A stretch of 35,645 nucleotides of DNA, from positions 1 through 35,645 of the forward strand of contig LWCA01000264.1 of assembly GCA_001642005.1 (NCBI GenBank). The letters are read 5' to 3'. The notes below the pieces were generated by a model. The model did not search any database. It worked only from the letters and a program-made list of their open reading frames with translations, and was not told where the DNA came from. Every line of letters begins with the position of its first letter. Position 1 is the first letter of the stretch. The DNA comes from Intoshia linei. Lineage: Eukaryota > Orthonectida > Rhopaluridae. Positions 23,701 to 34,789 of this stretch are shown here, one piece after another. A program made the translations under genes and the position numbers.

Positions 23701-25218
23701 AGAATACGCAGTTTTAAAGTCATTTTCCTCGGTAGAATGCAAAATTCCTACATATTAAAAATATAAAATTAATTGAAAACCTGATTGCATATCCAAAGAA
23801 GCTTGTAGTCGTGGAGGGCAATATATACCATTTGCTGTTGTTCTACCGCTTGTTAGAGCACCTCTAAATTCATTAAAAATTTAATTAAAGTTCATAAAAT
23901 TATATAATACATATCGTTACAAATATTCAAATAAAGACAATGGAAGAACATTTCCTTATTTTAACTGTCCTATAAATTCACTCACGTGAAATAAAAAGGA
24001 ATTGGGAACAGTTTGACACGAGTAAAATGTTTCATTATTTGAAAAAAAATCTAGATAATTATACACCTATATAAATTAGCGGCATCAAATAAGGCTATAG
24101 ATTTCAAATGTTAAAAACGTACAATTGAAAATGAAATAAACAGTCAAATCTACAAAACGGAAATTTATAAACAAAATAAAAACCTGGATTTGAGAAAATT
24201 TCCCAAATGATAATAAATTTTACTCAGAGACAATTGAACTTGCACCAGAAGCGGCTTGTCGTCCAATTTTTTCAATTCAACTAATAATTTATCACCTAAA
24301 TTGATAGAAAATCAAAGTTACATTAAAAATTACCCAATTCAATTCCATTTTTAAATTGCTTCAAATTCAGATACAGTTCAATCAACTTTGACTAAGAAAA
24401 TTAAAAACGTCATTTTATATAAATTACTTGCAAAGTATTTCGCAAAAAAAAACGTTTTTCATTTTCAGCCCATTTAATACATTCGAGACAAATATCCACC
24501 TAATGTAATGATAAACATAACTGATATTAGTCTAAAATATAGTCATTTAACCAGGACCGTGGAGAGAGGCCTTATATATTAATTTAATAATATGTAACGT
24601 TGGAAATTTTTTTCAAAATATTATTATTAAAAAAAAAGTTTTTATTACATCATAATTAAAATACGGAGTGACAAATATAATATAAAAATTAATAATAATT
24701 ACTTCATATCCAAATTTTTCAGTAATATCCAATAAATCATTCAATAGACAACGTATCAATTTAGCTGCTTTGGGTTTACTAATTTCTTTGAGAAAAGGCC
24801 GTATAAATTTAATTAAATTTGCCAAAGCTATTAAAATGAATTAATTTTGTAACCAAAATGAAAATTAAAAATTAAAAATAAAAAAATTATAATTGCAAAC
24901 ATAACATAACTATGACAAGATTCACTAAAATTATCGCTAAAATTGTACAACTAAAATCTACAGTAGTTACCTTATCGGCTCCATAACGCGGTAATGATTA
25001 CAATAAACGTAAAAAGATTACACTCAGTATCTTGGCGTTTTGAATAAAGTTTTGAAAGTTTAAGAATATACTTTTCTTTTTGTTTGGCAGATAAGTCTGA
25101 TTTATTTGTTGTTTCAGAGGTGTAAACTATTTACCAAATTAAAATAAAACTTTTTCAAAATACCATTATTCTTTAAAAAGTCAAGCTCTTCATCGGTAAC
25201 GGTAATGATATCCAACAT
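20763..25218 (-). CDS. PSMD11: 26S proteasome regulatory subunit Rpn6 / PSMD11, complete
   Basis: Lid subunit of the 19S regulatory particle that bridges lid and core, built from N-terminal helical repeats and a C-terminal PCI domain. Exons in transcript order: 25164-25218, 25022-25126, 24703-24827, 24428-24499, 24334-24391, 24184-24295, 23781-23863, 23603-23747, 21384-21507, 21137-21262, 21058-21093, 20969-21020, 20763-20908. Phases close to 412 aa (human 422). Landmarks: [152 protein letters not shown] at the end. The first about 45 residues are diverged. Identity is very firm; the start is the first in-frame ATG of the exon. Confidence 0.95.
21508..23602 (-). other. Large PSMD11 intron with R1 copy
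   Basis: A 2095-nt intron between the blocks ...SKIMSER and [12 protein letters not shown]1 occupies about 21838-22390 on the minus strand, including the landmark that reads TTGTAGGACCGTTAATCATT there. Sequence around 22860-23110 shows degenerate internal repetition. CGGGAAATCCCGGGAAATCG near 23208 resembles low-complexity transposon-derived sequence. No gene seen. Confidence 0.6.
21838..22390 (-). repeat. R1 repeat, inverted diverged copy
   Basis: It matches the 10548-11352 copy on the opposite strand through the blocks around GTAATTAGTGGTTT, CACTTTGCCAGATTGAATTT and the accessory landmark AATACTAAAG. The open frame at 22160-22468 falls in this repeat and is not a gene. Confidence 0.6.
23864..24183 (-). 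other. PSMD11 intron 6, nothing else seen
   Basis: A 320-nt intron joining ...GNFLKSR to [12 protein letters not shown] in phase 2. A short in-frame-looking peptide at about 24065-24100 on the minus strand does not fit the phases and is not an exon. Confidence 0.7.
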
Positions 25219-25992
25219 TTTTAAATTTAGTCTGAAATTAAATCAAGTAATTTTAACAAAAATTTATTGAATATCTATAGCTTTTGTTTAGTCATTAAAA
25301 TATAATAAAGTAAATTTAAATTTATTGACACGTAATTTGTCAAAATTATAAAGTAAAAATATTAACATTGATTTAACATTAACATGCAATGACATTTTTT
25401 TATTTTTTATAAATAAATTTTTAACATTGTGAATTAAAATTATGATTCATAATTTATATTTTAAAATTTAATCGTTAATATTATTATTTGAATCCCCAAT
25501 AACCTCAGTAACAATCATTGTTACAATTCAACATTTTTGCAAAAATATTTATGTAAATTTATCTTGAACGAAACAACAATTTTGTATGATACAACACAAA
25601 TATACCAAACTTCATTTGAACGCTATATAAAATATCAAGCAATGTGTTGATTAAATCAAATCTAAACAATTTTTATGGTATTGACTGAACAAAACAATAA
25701 GGCGTTACTACAAAGCTGTAGTGTACAACTGTAGAGTAATTAAAATACCACACAAATTTTCTTGCTACCGAAAGCTGCACTCATCTACCGAGTCTAATAG
25801 CAACATTACATCAATGTATCGTTTTAGAAACCAACTAATTACATTTTACACTTAGTTTAATATCGTCAATTTAAAATCCCATTATCACTACTTATTCCGA
25901 CAACGCATTTTCATTATAGTTAAATATCGCTCAGTTATTTGACATTTGATATTAAATTATTAAAATAAATCACTTTTACTGATAAACTATCA
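25219..25992. promoter_or_regulatory. Divergent promoter region between PSMD11 and the 25993 gene
   Basis: The 774 bp between the two start codons must hold the promoters of both divergently transcribed genes. Its central part (about 25680-25900) is less A+T-rich than the rest. I find no clear TATA box, X-box or open frame, so no specific element is called. Confidence 0.45.
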
Positions 25993-28519
25993 ATGACAAA
26001 ATATGAAAAAGAATCTCAAATGTCTGATAATAAAATAATTTGTAATGGTGAATACGACGAATCACATGGAGTCGAATCGAATGCAGAGGTAATTTGACTT
26101 TGCTTTGAATATAATTTAATTTTAGCCAAACGAGCCGATTCGTTTCTTCAATTCTGATGAATACGACGAGTCACATTCTGTAAAAACTGAAAGTGAGCAA
26201 GTTAAAATATTAAAAATGAAACGTTTGTTTTTTGGGTATACTTTTATAATATGTTTAGGCAAAAAGAAGTCGGAATTTGTGAGAGCTGGTGATATTCAAG
26301 GAAATAGAGGCACCGATACATTGGAAAGTTTAGTAACGTACATCAATGGAGGTGATTTAGAAGTAGTTCCAACAACAAAAGTGAACAAAAAGAAGAAGAA
26401 AAGTAAAAATAAAAAAATAAAAAGCTCAGTTACTGCACCTGTTCTAAATCAAGATAAATCCATCGAGAAAGTAAGTAATTTTACTGAATTGAATACTCAA
26501 CCACAAGTTGCGGTTGAAATTAAAGAAAATGTAATAAATATCACTGAGTCTACTAAAAATGATGAATCTGAATGGAGTACTTGTTTTAACAAGAAAAAAC
26601 GAAACGAAAAATTTGAAAAATCCAATATCGGTATTGATCAAAGAAAAAAGACGAATGTGCTTGGAAAACCGGTAAAAAAACAAAAAATACAAGTGCATCA
26701 AGATAAAAAGATATTCAAATATCAAACTAAAAAAATTGACCAAAAACCCACCGTCAAGTCAAGTCAAATAAATGGGTTTAAAAATAAATTACCAAAAAAT
26801 AAACCTCTATCTCAACCTATACCAAAATCAAAATCTACCGATGAACATAAATCTCAGAATCTAAGCCTTCCAGAATCTGATGAATACAATGTAACTGTTT
26901 TTGACGTGGAAAAGTACAAAAGAGATATTGAAAAATCCTCGAGTGTGCAAATTAAAATTATGGAAAATGATTATAAACGTGAAAAAAACTGTGAAAGGTT
27001 CAACAGTAATCATTATTCAAACATTGATGCTACTGATTATACTAATCAAAGTAATTGCAATAATTATGCTCCAGAATATCAATATTTTTATGCACCTCCA
27101 AATCTATACGATCAAAATATGAACATCTGCCCGGTTTATTATCCTTTCCAGAATCAATGGTATCCTCCCACCAACCAAGTTTATATGCCAGCATTTGGTT
27201 ATTACGATCCGATGTGTGGTGGGTATGTTTCGTGTAATTTTTTCAATAATTTAAATATTTAATCGATCAGCTCAGTTTAAAAATAATACTCTGCTAAATA
27301 TAAACAATTCTTCAATATCATTGTATTTAAATGTCATGAATAACAATGGCAATGAGTTTATGATATAATTATTCATAATTAAGTCCTTGTTATTTATCAG
27401 TCTAGAAGTGTCGAATTAATTTAAAAGTTTAAATACAATTATATTTTTATGTTCTTGATCTGAAGTAGGGATCGGTAACCTTTTATTCGATTTGGGCCAT
27501 ATTTTAAAGTACAAAAATCTTTCTGGTAACTAGTATAAAAAAATTTTTTTCGATACTACTAAATTTTTAATCAAATTAAGACATCTTAATCTTGCGTCTT
27601 ACCCCACTTTATTTTCTACTGTATTTATAAAAAACTTTATTTGCTCTTTATGTATTGTAGTTCTCTACGGTGTTTTTTTAATAACCTTTTCAATTTTTTT
27701 ATAGAATATCCCCCTAAGCCCAATATGTATCGTTCTACTTAACTCACTTTCTTCAAAATTCAGTTTTTATAGTTTTTGATTGTACATTAAATATTTCCGA
27801 TGAATAACGTCTGGCCATTCTTAGTCTGAAAGTCGCTGGTATATTTATCTTGTATTTTATATTCTATGCTAAATTTTTCAGATATTTTTGTTAAAGTCAT
27901 AAATACCAATAATTAAGAATTTTCCTAGGGTCACTGGTAAGTTTAAAGTATCTTTCGTTCGGCCGAACACCACTCTTAAAAATTATGATAAATATCCTGT
28001 TGCGAATTTAAATTTTAAAAATATAATTTAGATCAAAATATGAATCCTGCCTATATAGATCCAAAATTTTCACAACAAATCATCATGTCTAACGGACAAC
28101 CTGTTGAACAATTCAACAGTATTCCTATTAATCAACCTCTCGCTTTCAACGATGCCAAAACTCAAAATCATCTGAACGATAAAGTGGAACCAGACTCTCA
28201 TCCCAAAATTACAGCTACTGTTACCGAAAATATAGTCAATCAAATTGACAATGTCAATAATAAAATTGAAGAAATGAAAATTAACACCAAAACTGAAATA
28301 AATCACAATGAATCCAAAGTAAAATCTGTTAAAATTATGGCAAATGACGTTATGATAAATCTTTCAAAATCAAATGAAATTTGTAGTGAATTTTACCATA
28401 GCCACGTTCCATACTGCTCTAGTAAATTATATAATAGCAATGCAATCAAATGGAAATCTCTAAAATCCCAAATAAGCGATTCAGGAAATGTAGTTAAATA
28501 CGATAAAAACCAAATGTAA
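25993..28519 (+). CDS. Unrecognised lysine-rich low-complexity protein
   Basis: I do not recognise the family. Proposed exons: 25993-26088, 26126-26192, 26259-27218, 28032-28519, all GT-AG with consistent phases, giving 536 aa. The 66-nt intron 26193-26258 could be read through in frame, but its translation is the hydrophobic run typical of a pyrimidine tract, so I splice it. Features: an acidic N-terminus with a repeated EYDESH motif, a conserved-looking stretch AGDIQGNRGTDTLESLVTYI, lysine clusters (NKKKKKSKNKKIK), a KKKRNEK segment after EWSTCF, a Tyr/Pro/Asn-rich region (YFYAPPNLYDQ, QWYPPTNQVYMP) and a polar C-terminus. Likely intrinsically disordered and perhaps nuclear or RNA-associated, but that is inference from composition. 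AATAAA at 28547-28552 follows the stop. Confidence 0.65.
27219..28031 (+). other. Intron 3 of the unrecognised gene, with a hAT-like end
   Basis: The donor GTGGGT and acceptor ATTTAG join DPMC to DQNMNPAYIDP. Inside, TAGGGATCGGTAACCTTTTA followed by TTTGGGCCATATT at 27468-27510 resembles a hAT terminal sequence; no matching right end was found. If the intron is not removed, the protein would end at 27262 after a short alternative tail. Confidence 0.5.
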
Positions 28520-28633
28520 ATAAAATGTGTTCAACTACACAGTGTTAATAAAATTGTAAATCCTTACGATATATTTATGTTAATTATAGTTTGATTAAAT
28601 AAACAATTGATAAAAGTACTTTTTAATATCGAC

Positions 28634-31600
28634 ATGTTGGCGATGAAGTATCTCGTGTTTGTTATTTTTATGGTTGCGCTAAAATTGCTCAAAGTCAAAA
28701 ATCGATATTTGTTGGCTTTAATTTGTAGTCTTTTAACTACAGGTTTATTTTTATTTTTTTTACTAATTTTAAATTAGACGGTATAATTAACTTTCAAAAA
28801 TCTATTTTCAAACCGCATATTGGCAATTACAGTTTGCCGGTTCCTTCCTATCTCAAATTGGAAAGTTTTTACATAAAAACTGCAGACAATGAAAATTTAC
28901 ACACCTTTTTCATACCAAGTGATGTATCTAGATCGGAAAAGGAAAATAACAGCCCTACGTTGGTGTATCTTAGTGGAAATGCTGGTAGCATTAGATCCAA
29001 GTAATTGTCGTATTGTTTAAAAACAACTTTTATAGCATTTGGACAACTGAAATTTTGTATAAACTTAAAATATTTAATATTTTTATGATTGACTATCGTG
29101 GATTTGGGTTGAGTACTGGTGAACCATCCGAGAAAGGTAAAATTAATAATTATAAAGTAATTTCAATAAAATTTATTTTTTTCTTTGTTTACATTGCAAT
29201 AAATTGGTTAAATTAGGTTATGAAGGATTTTCACTACAATAATGTATCTAATAAATTTATAAAATATAATTTTTATCGTCAATATACATTAGTGTTTTAT
29301 AACTGTGGGGTAAGCCCACAAGTTGATCTGAATGAAATTTATTGGAGTTGTAAAAACTAGGTTAATTTTGTACAATACTAGCTTGATTGTTGTATACTTG
29401 GTACAAATAGCAGCTAGTTATGTCAAGGGCAACATTTTTATTTTTTAATTGATTTTAAGTTTTTCAAGATGTGATTTATGATAATACTCAAGATTTTAAA
29501 GACTATCCAAAATTTATGATTTATAAAATGCTGTGACTTCATTTTTAAAAAAAAACCTAATTTGGGGGTTTGACGGTAAAAGTGAAGATGGTTGATATTT
29601 ACGAGAATAGTAATGGTATTAAAACTTCTCTCAAAATGTATGTTATTAAAAATTCTAGGATTGATTTGATTATTTATTAACAAAACAAACAATTTGGATT
29701 TTGATCCTAAGGGAATTAATTTCTGAAAATAAATTAACTATTATAAATTGGGTGTTTTTAAATCTAGAACTTAATTTTATAATTAAACGGTAGTGGACAG
29801 ACATAAAATTATATATAAATAAATAATTCCCATATGTCATACGGTATGACTCATACCTAATATTACAAAAATATATTATAGTTTTTATAGTTGTACTGAC
29901 CACTAGTTCGACCCTACATGTCACCCATTGTACCATAAAAAATATTCCTTGATATAAAACGTTTAAAAATTTCAATAATTAAAATAAATTATAGTTTTAC
30001 AATAAAGCATCTCAAATCAATATTATCAATAACGTCACATTTTTTAATAATTATAAAGGAAACGGTAAATATACAAAATATACATTTGACTTTTAGGTAT
30101 GATTGAAGATTTAAAGGCAGCACTTTTGTATTTACAAAAATACGATATTTTGAAAAACAAAAAAGTGGTTATTATGGCTCATTCATTAGGTGGCGCTGTC
30201 TTAATCAGCGCATTAAATTCAAATTTAAAATGCTGTGATAAAAACATTGTTTTAATCACAATAATAAATACATTCTCATCTCTTAGAAACATTGCTATCA
30301 GAATTTATGGAGATTTTTTGCGACTTATCAATTATTTGCCTAATGTGATGCTATTAAACAAGGTATCAAAAACTAATTATAAACAAAATAAATTAATAAA
30401 ATTCAAACCTTCCATATAGAACATTCCATAAAATATACAATGTACTTACATGGACATTTCAGAATTATTTTAAATTTTAGCCCTACAGACTGTGGTTTCC
30501 AAGTTATATACCTTCGTAATCCACTTTTCATCAAAATCATTGTGTAAATAACACAATTTTTCGTTCGTACATGTCACCTCAACACGATCGGATGCAGAAC
30601 TCTAATGTGTACCCAGCAAAAAATTGAAAACGAGCTATAACATTTCACAGTTGGTCAGTTATATCAGTTTTTTTTTACCCAAACAACTTTTTTTCTTAAA
30701 TATGGACCATTTATTTGCAAATCATATACTATAGCAGCGATTCCCGGTTGGGGTCCCAGAGCCCCATGGGGCTTAAAACTATATGCCTGGGTGACTGTGA
30801 GATTCAAATAAAATATAGACAAATTTTTATCAATTTTTGTTTATTTTTAATACTCATAGAGCAGTGGCTCCCAAAGTGGTCAACAGGAAATTCTAGGTGG
30901 TCACAAGAAAAATTTTATTATTATTAGTGAACGTAAATATCATTTTATAAAAATGAAGATAAAATTTACTGAATAACGTGATAATTTTCACGTGGGTTAA
31001 ATTTAATCTATGTAACGACTTGACTTAGTTCGATAGTCGTTCCCAGAACCGAACCTAGCAAGCTCGTGGCTACTCCTAAAATGAAAAATAGCTCCTTAAA
31101 AAAATTTGTAAACGAATTATAATGTCATATAACCCTATCCACCTCTTAAGACTCTTGAGTTGACATTTTAAATTTAACTCACAAATTAATTGATTTCAAA
31201 AAAAATTTTAATGCTCAATTAAATAAATTAAAGCCCCATTTGATCCATTGAGATCCATCGGTAGAAGGGTCTCGGATACGGTAGGTTCGGCACTGGTAGT
31301 TCGCCATAATTATGTTCGAAATGAATAATTTTTTTAATTACGCTATTGAAGCTACCATGTCAAAATTAATGTTACATTTTTGATTTAAGGAGGAATAATA
31401 AAAAAATATAAATATTACCTTAGTGACGTGTTCAGGATTAAGGGATTTAAGGAATTTATCTTAAAGCCTAGACGACTACATTATTATTTTAAAAAATCCC
31501 ACCGTTAATAAGATACCATAGGCATAAGTATAAAATACCATTTTAAACCGTCAGAAAAAATCGACTTTTACCTATATTTATTGAAAAAACCACTTAAATA

Positions 31601-33320
31601 TCTTCTTTGTCAATATTTTTTTGAAAAACACATTTTACCAAATCTCATGAGAAAAAGCTTAATTTTTTAATAAAGGTTTTATATTTCATGTTTCCTTTGG
31701 GATGCAAAAAAATAAAATGGGAATATTAACACTATTTCAATCGGGAACCACTTGTACTATTGTAATGATTTGTAGTAGGCACTATGGAGTCCTGATTATT
31801 CGAAAATTTGAAAAACCGGTTATTGAATAATTCCGGTTATTTGAACAACGATTATCCGATTAATCAAAATTTAAAATTTTTAACATAAAATTCAATCATA
31901 ATCAAAAGAGAATTTAATCTTGTTTTTACATCCAAAATTAATTTCAATTTTTTTTTATGTATCAAATAACATAGATTTGTAGACAGTAATTTTTTACATA
32001 TGATTTGCGAAATAATCTCACAATTTTTCGAATTTTTGATAAAGTTTCATAAACTAGAGAATGTATGATATTTTTGTCACTATTTTCTTCAGATGTATCA
32101 TTAAATGAATATTCACTATTAGAATTAGAAAATAATGATTGATTGATTGCGGTTATTCAATATGATACATAACACACAACTAAGTGTATCGTATGGGAAA
32201 AACAAGTTTGATGTAAACAAGGTACTATCCTTCATAATTTCATCATTACACTGAATTCATCAGTTGTGGCACAAACGATTTCTTTATTTATGTTAAATCC
32301 AAATTCTAACATTTTTTCCTTAACAATTTGTACACATTTCTCTGATTTGGCCGATCCAGAAATTCTGATCAAACCTGTATTATATATTTTAAGTCTTGTA
32401 TGAATATTTATATTCATGTAATTTCGATTATTAATTCCAGTATATTCATCAAGAGTGAGACTGAACATGGTTTTATTTTGTAAATCTTGAAAAATTAGAC
32501 TATTTGATATACTTATGAAATTTTTGAAAATCCGATTATTGTAAGCGATTAATCGAATATCATTCCCTAGTAGGCACTCAACACATGAGATTTTAACTAT
32601 TTTAATATTTTCTTGTTCGCTAAAATGATTTAATTACTTCCAACTGCGGCCTAAGGAAAGAAGTTTAAGAAACACTGGTATAGAGTCTGAGAATTACCAC
32701 TACTACAAATTATTAATTTATCTAATTTTTAGTTTGACACTGTTAATATCATTGAAAACATTAAAATTCCAATATTATTTTGTTCCAGTATTAATGATGA
32801 TATTGTACCTCATGATATGATGACTACATTATACCAAGTAATTTTTTATTATTATTTTTATATATTGATAATTTGGTTATGGAATGGTCCCTAAATTCTG
32901 TAGTTTACATTGTAGACTGTACGACGTACAGTATTACGAGCCGAAGTATAATTCAAAATTTTATTTAATTTATTAATGAGCTTAAATAATATGGCATAAG
33001 TTATATTTATTAACATGTAAAAAATGTTTTAATATTAAAAATTGATCTATACTCTATGAAGTTCCCGTATTTTTTTGTTTGTCAGATACGGGCCATACTC
33101 CCGTGCAATCTTAAAATTTGAATAAAATGACAAAACTCTACATTGTACACACACAATGTAGTATAGCTTTATATCAGTGTATAATATACAATATATACTT
33201 TAGATTTCTAAAAGCAAAGAAAAAAAAATAATAAAGTATGAAAATTCAAACCATGTAAATGTATTAACGGAACCAAGCTTTCTGAGTGATGTAATACAGT
33301 TTTACAACAGAGTAAAGTAA
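28634..33320 (+). CDS. ABHD13: ABHD13-like alpha/beta hydrolase (BEM46 family), complete
   Basis: Membrane-anchored serine hydrolase; ABHD13 has been linked to protein depalmitoylation, but I infer only hydrolase activity here. Exons: 28634-28742, 28778-29000, 29036-29136, 30097-30362, 32733-32837, 33204-33320; phases match and give 306 aa (human 337). Residues 5-36 form one or two hydrophobic segments (YLVFVIFMVALKLL, YLLALICSLL). Core motifs: LVYLSGNAGS, FMIDYRGFGLSTGEPSEKG, nucleophile elbow MAHSLGGA (Ser174), NTFSSLRNIA, PILFCSSINDDIVP (Asp255) and IIKYENSNHVN (His285): a complete catalytic triad. The oxyanion-side motif usually HGNAG reads SGNAG (Ser102). The start lies 114 bp after the previous gene's stop. 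Intron 4 (2370 nt) is filled by nested hAT elements yet splices cleanly. Confidence 0.9.
29137..30096 (+). other. ABHD13-like intron 3 with R1 copy
   Basis: A 960-nt phase-1 intron. R1 covers about 29363-29830: a start near ACAATACTAGCTTGATTGTT, the central GATTTATGATAATACTCAAG block and a tail GACAGACATAAAATTATATA. Open frames on the minus strand at 29438-29975 are shadows of this repeat. Confidence 0.6.
29363..29830 (+). repeat. R1 repeat copy in ABHD13-like intron 3
   Basis: Same order of landmarks as the 10548-11352 copy but shorter, lacking the TTGTAGAACCGTTAAT block, so probably internally deleted. Confidence 0.5.
30735..30861 (+). repeat. hAT-like terminal fragment upstream of the nested hAT elements
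   Basis: CAGCGATTCCCGGTTGGGGT followed by CCCAGAGCCCCATGGGGC has the look of a hAT 5' terminus with a G+C-rich subterminal block, in strong contrast to the surrounding A+T-rich DNA. No partner end identified. Confidence 0.4.
31783..32569 (-). mobile_element. Inner hAT element with perfect 8-bp target duplication
   Basis: GTAGGCAC occurs exactly on both sides (31775-31782 and 32570-32577). The ends are imperfect inverted repeats: TATGGAGTCCTGATTATTCG on the left, and TAGGGAATGATATTCGATTA when the right end is reverse-complemented. Subterminal AATCCGATTATT-type motifs recur at both ends. It carries a transposase piece on the minus strand. At 787 bp it is internally deleted. Confidence 0.85.
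32232..32468 (-). pseudogene. hAT transposase fragment
   Basis: The open frame reads MFSLTLDEYTGINNRNYMNI, then GLIRISGSAKSEKC and EIVCATTDEFSVMMK. This corresponds to the conserved region of hAT transposases usually written LTLDEWTS...NYMNI...ATTDGASVM. Only about 78 codons remain, without the dimerisation domain, so it cannot encode a working transposase. Confidence 0.75.
32838..33203 (+). other. ABHD13-like intron 5
   Basis: A 366-nt phase-0 intron between ...MMTTLYQ and ISKSKEKK. ACTGTACGACGTACAGTATT at 32924-32943 resembles the R1 5' end near 10555. The palindrome GTACGAC/GTAC gives a small hairpin. No gene. Confidence 0.5.
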
Positions 33321-33395
33321 TTAACGGGGAAAAATTGCAACAAGGAATAATACGAAATAATTTAATACAACATATTGTAAAAATAAAAATAAACA
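33321..33395. other. 75-bp convergent junction between ABHD13-like gene and PIGV
   Basis: Two plus-strand AATAAA hexamers at 33382-33387 and 33388-33393 lie immediately before the PIGV stop codon, so the ABHD13-like transcript probably ends inside the last PIGV exon. No obvious minus-strand AATAAA lies in the gap, so the PIGV 3' UTR likely extends into the other gene. Confidence 0.55.
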
Positions 33396-34789
33396 TCATG
33401 TCCAAGGGTAAAATAATGAAAACAGTACAGTTCCAATGATATGATAGGTTAAAAAATACAAGCCAATTATTTTACGACAAAAATGTGATTTTTCGTACAA
33501 AATGGCACAATACAAGTAAACCAGTGGACAAGCAGAGCAAATCATTCTTGTAATAATCTAAATGTAAAATTAAATATATAAGAAACAATATAATACTATA
33601 ACAATACAAGAAACATAATATAAACCTGAATATGTGCAAATAAAGCAATGAAAATGGCAATAAAAACAATATGTGTAATGTGAACAAGATGACATTTTGT
33701 TATAAAATCAATAGTTTTAGTTTTGAAGCATTGCTTTTGTTTCGTTTTCAGAAACGTATAATGAATCCAATAGTACACTATTATTGTCAATAAAATATAC
33801 ATGGGTGCTGACAACAAAAAGTTTCCAATTTGAGTAAGTTTATACATGTAAAGAAATCCTACATTCCAGTATTTAGTTTGCAATAATTTATAAAAGTTGA
33901 TGTAATTGTTGCAATTAATAATAGAATTCAACTGTGGTCTACACGCCCATAAACGAATAAAATTAAAGTAGATACAGAGAGGCAAAATCATTAAAAATAA
34001 AAACAAAAAAATTAATAAAATAATTGTCAACATTTTTTTGATATCAACATGAAAAGCACAAGTCTGTAAACATTTGTGTATTTGTGATGTACGCATTTGA
34101 TAATGTACAGTGAATACTTTGAACAATGAAAAAAATAAAAATCCCAAATTTATCATTCCGTTTGATCGACATATTATACAAATTGACATGAATAATGCAA
34201 TAAAAATCAAATGTTTATATATTTGAAATTTAAAAGTCTTTTTTAAATTTTCAGGGTTTACTGATACAAAATTTTCAGTTACGCATTTTTCCAGTAAATG
34301 AATCTCATGTAGCAAATTTAAAACAGTATAAAAATATAGACTTTCAGAATAACATGCACTGAAGAATATACTTGCTGGATTGAAGCAAAACAAAAATGCA
34401 GCTTTGTATGCCAATTTTTCTAATTCGTTTTTTTCCAAATTCGTTTCATCCTTTAAAATGTTTCGAGTAAAAATGTATAAAAGTCTGGCAGAATACACAA
34501 AAATTATATTGTTGATTAATACTGCAGAAATAATTATCAAGTCTAAATTTGGCCATTTTAAGGGATTTAAAATAAATGAAGTATATCTAAAAATTAATGG
34601 AGCAAATGGATAAAATACAAAATGATAGTCAAAGGTGTATGAGTTTGTTGCAATGTAAATGAAATATTGCCCATCCCAATTGACATAACCTTTGAATAGA
34701 ATTTTCACTAAAAAGGATTCATTAAAATTGTAGTTTCCATATTTGAATGCGTCTGCATCATGAAATGGGAACGTATTGATTGAAATAAA
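33396..34789 (-). CDS. PIGV: PIGV, GPI mannosyltransferase 2 (5' partial)
   Basis: ER multi-pass enzyme adding the second mannose to the GPI-anchor precursor from dolichol-phosphate mannose. Two exons are placed in transcript order: 33626-34789 and 33396-33557, phase 0, giving 388 + 53 codons. The start codon lies in an upstream exon not found in this window; about 25-30 residues are missing. Landmarks: NWDGQYFIYIA (lumenal loop with the family's acidic residue), FYPFAPL, CFNPASIFFSACYSESLYFY, ICRSNGMINLGFLF, YWNVGFLYMYKLTQIGNFLL and a C-terminus GLYFLTYHIIGTVLFS...FYPWT that mirrors vertebrate YFLTYW...LPWT. Many hydrophobic segments fit a polytopic protein. Without the splice at 33625 the frame would stop soon after AHIQ, so the short last exon is well supported. 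Confidence 0.92.

Larger units (their letters stand above)
30862..32677. mobile_element. Outer hAT-like element in ABHD13-like intron 4
   Basis: The left end CAGTGGCTCCCAAAGTGGTC and the right end, reverse-complemented, CAGTGTTTCTTAAACTTCTT are hAT-type inverted repeats. The 8-bp flanks TCATAGAG (30854-30861) and GTATAGAG (32678-32685) agree at six of eight positions, an aged target duplication. Its interior is interrupted by a second hAT element at 31783-32569. No intact transposase of its own is seen. Confidence 0.6.

Noticed and set aside
24065-24100. Possible small PSMD11 exon (minus strand, LFDAANLY-like)
   Set aside because: Splice phases do not fit, and the true continuation ([17 protein letters not shown]) is at 23781-23863 with matching phase.
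29670-29975. 101-codon minus-strand open frame
   Set aside because: It overlaps an R1 repeat within an intron; no coding signature.
33208-33405. Minus-strand open frame of 65 codons near the PIGV end
   Set aside because: It is antisense to the last ABHD13-like exon, whose plus-strand reading (ISKSKEKK...NSNHVN) fits the family.
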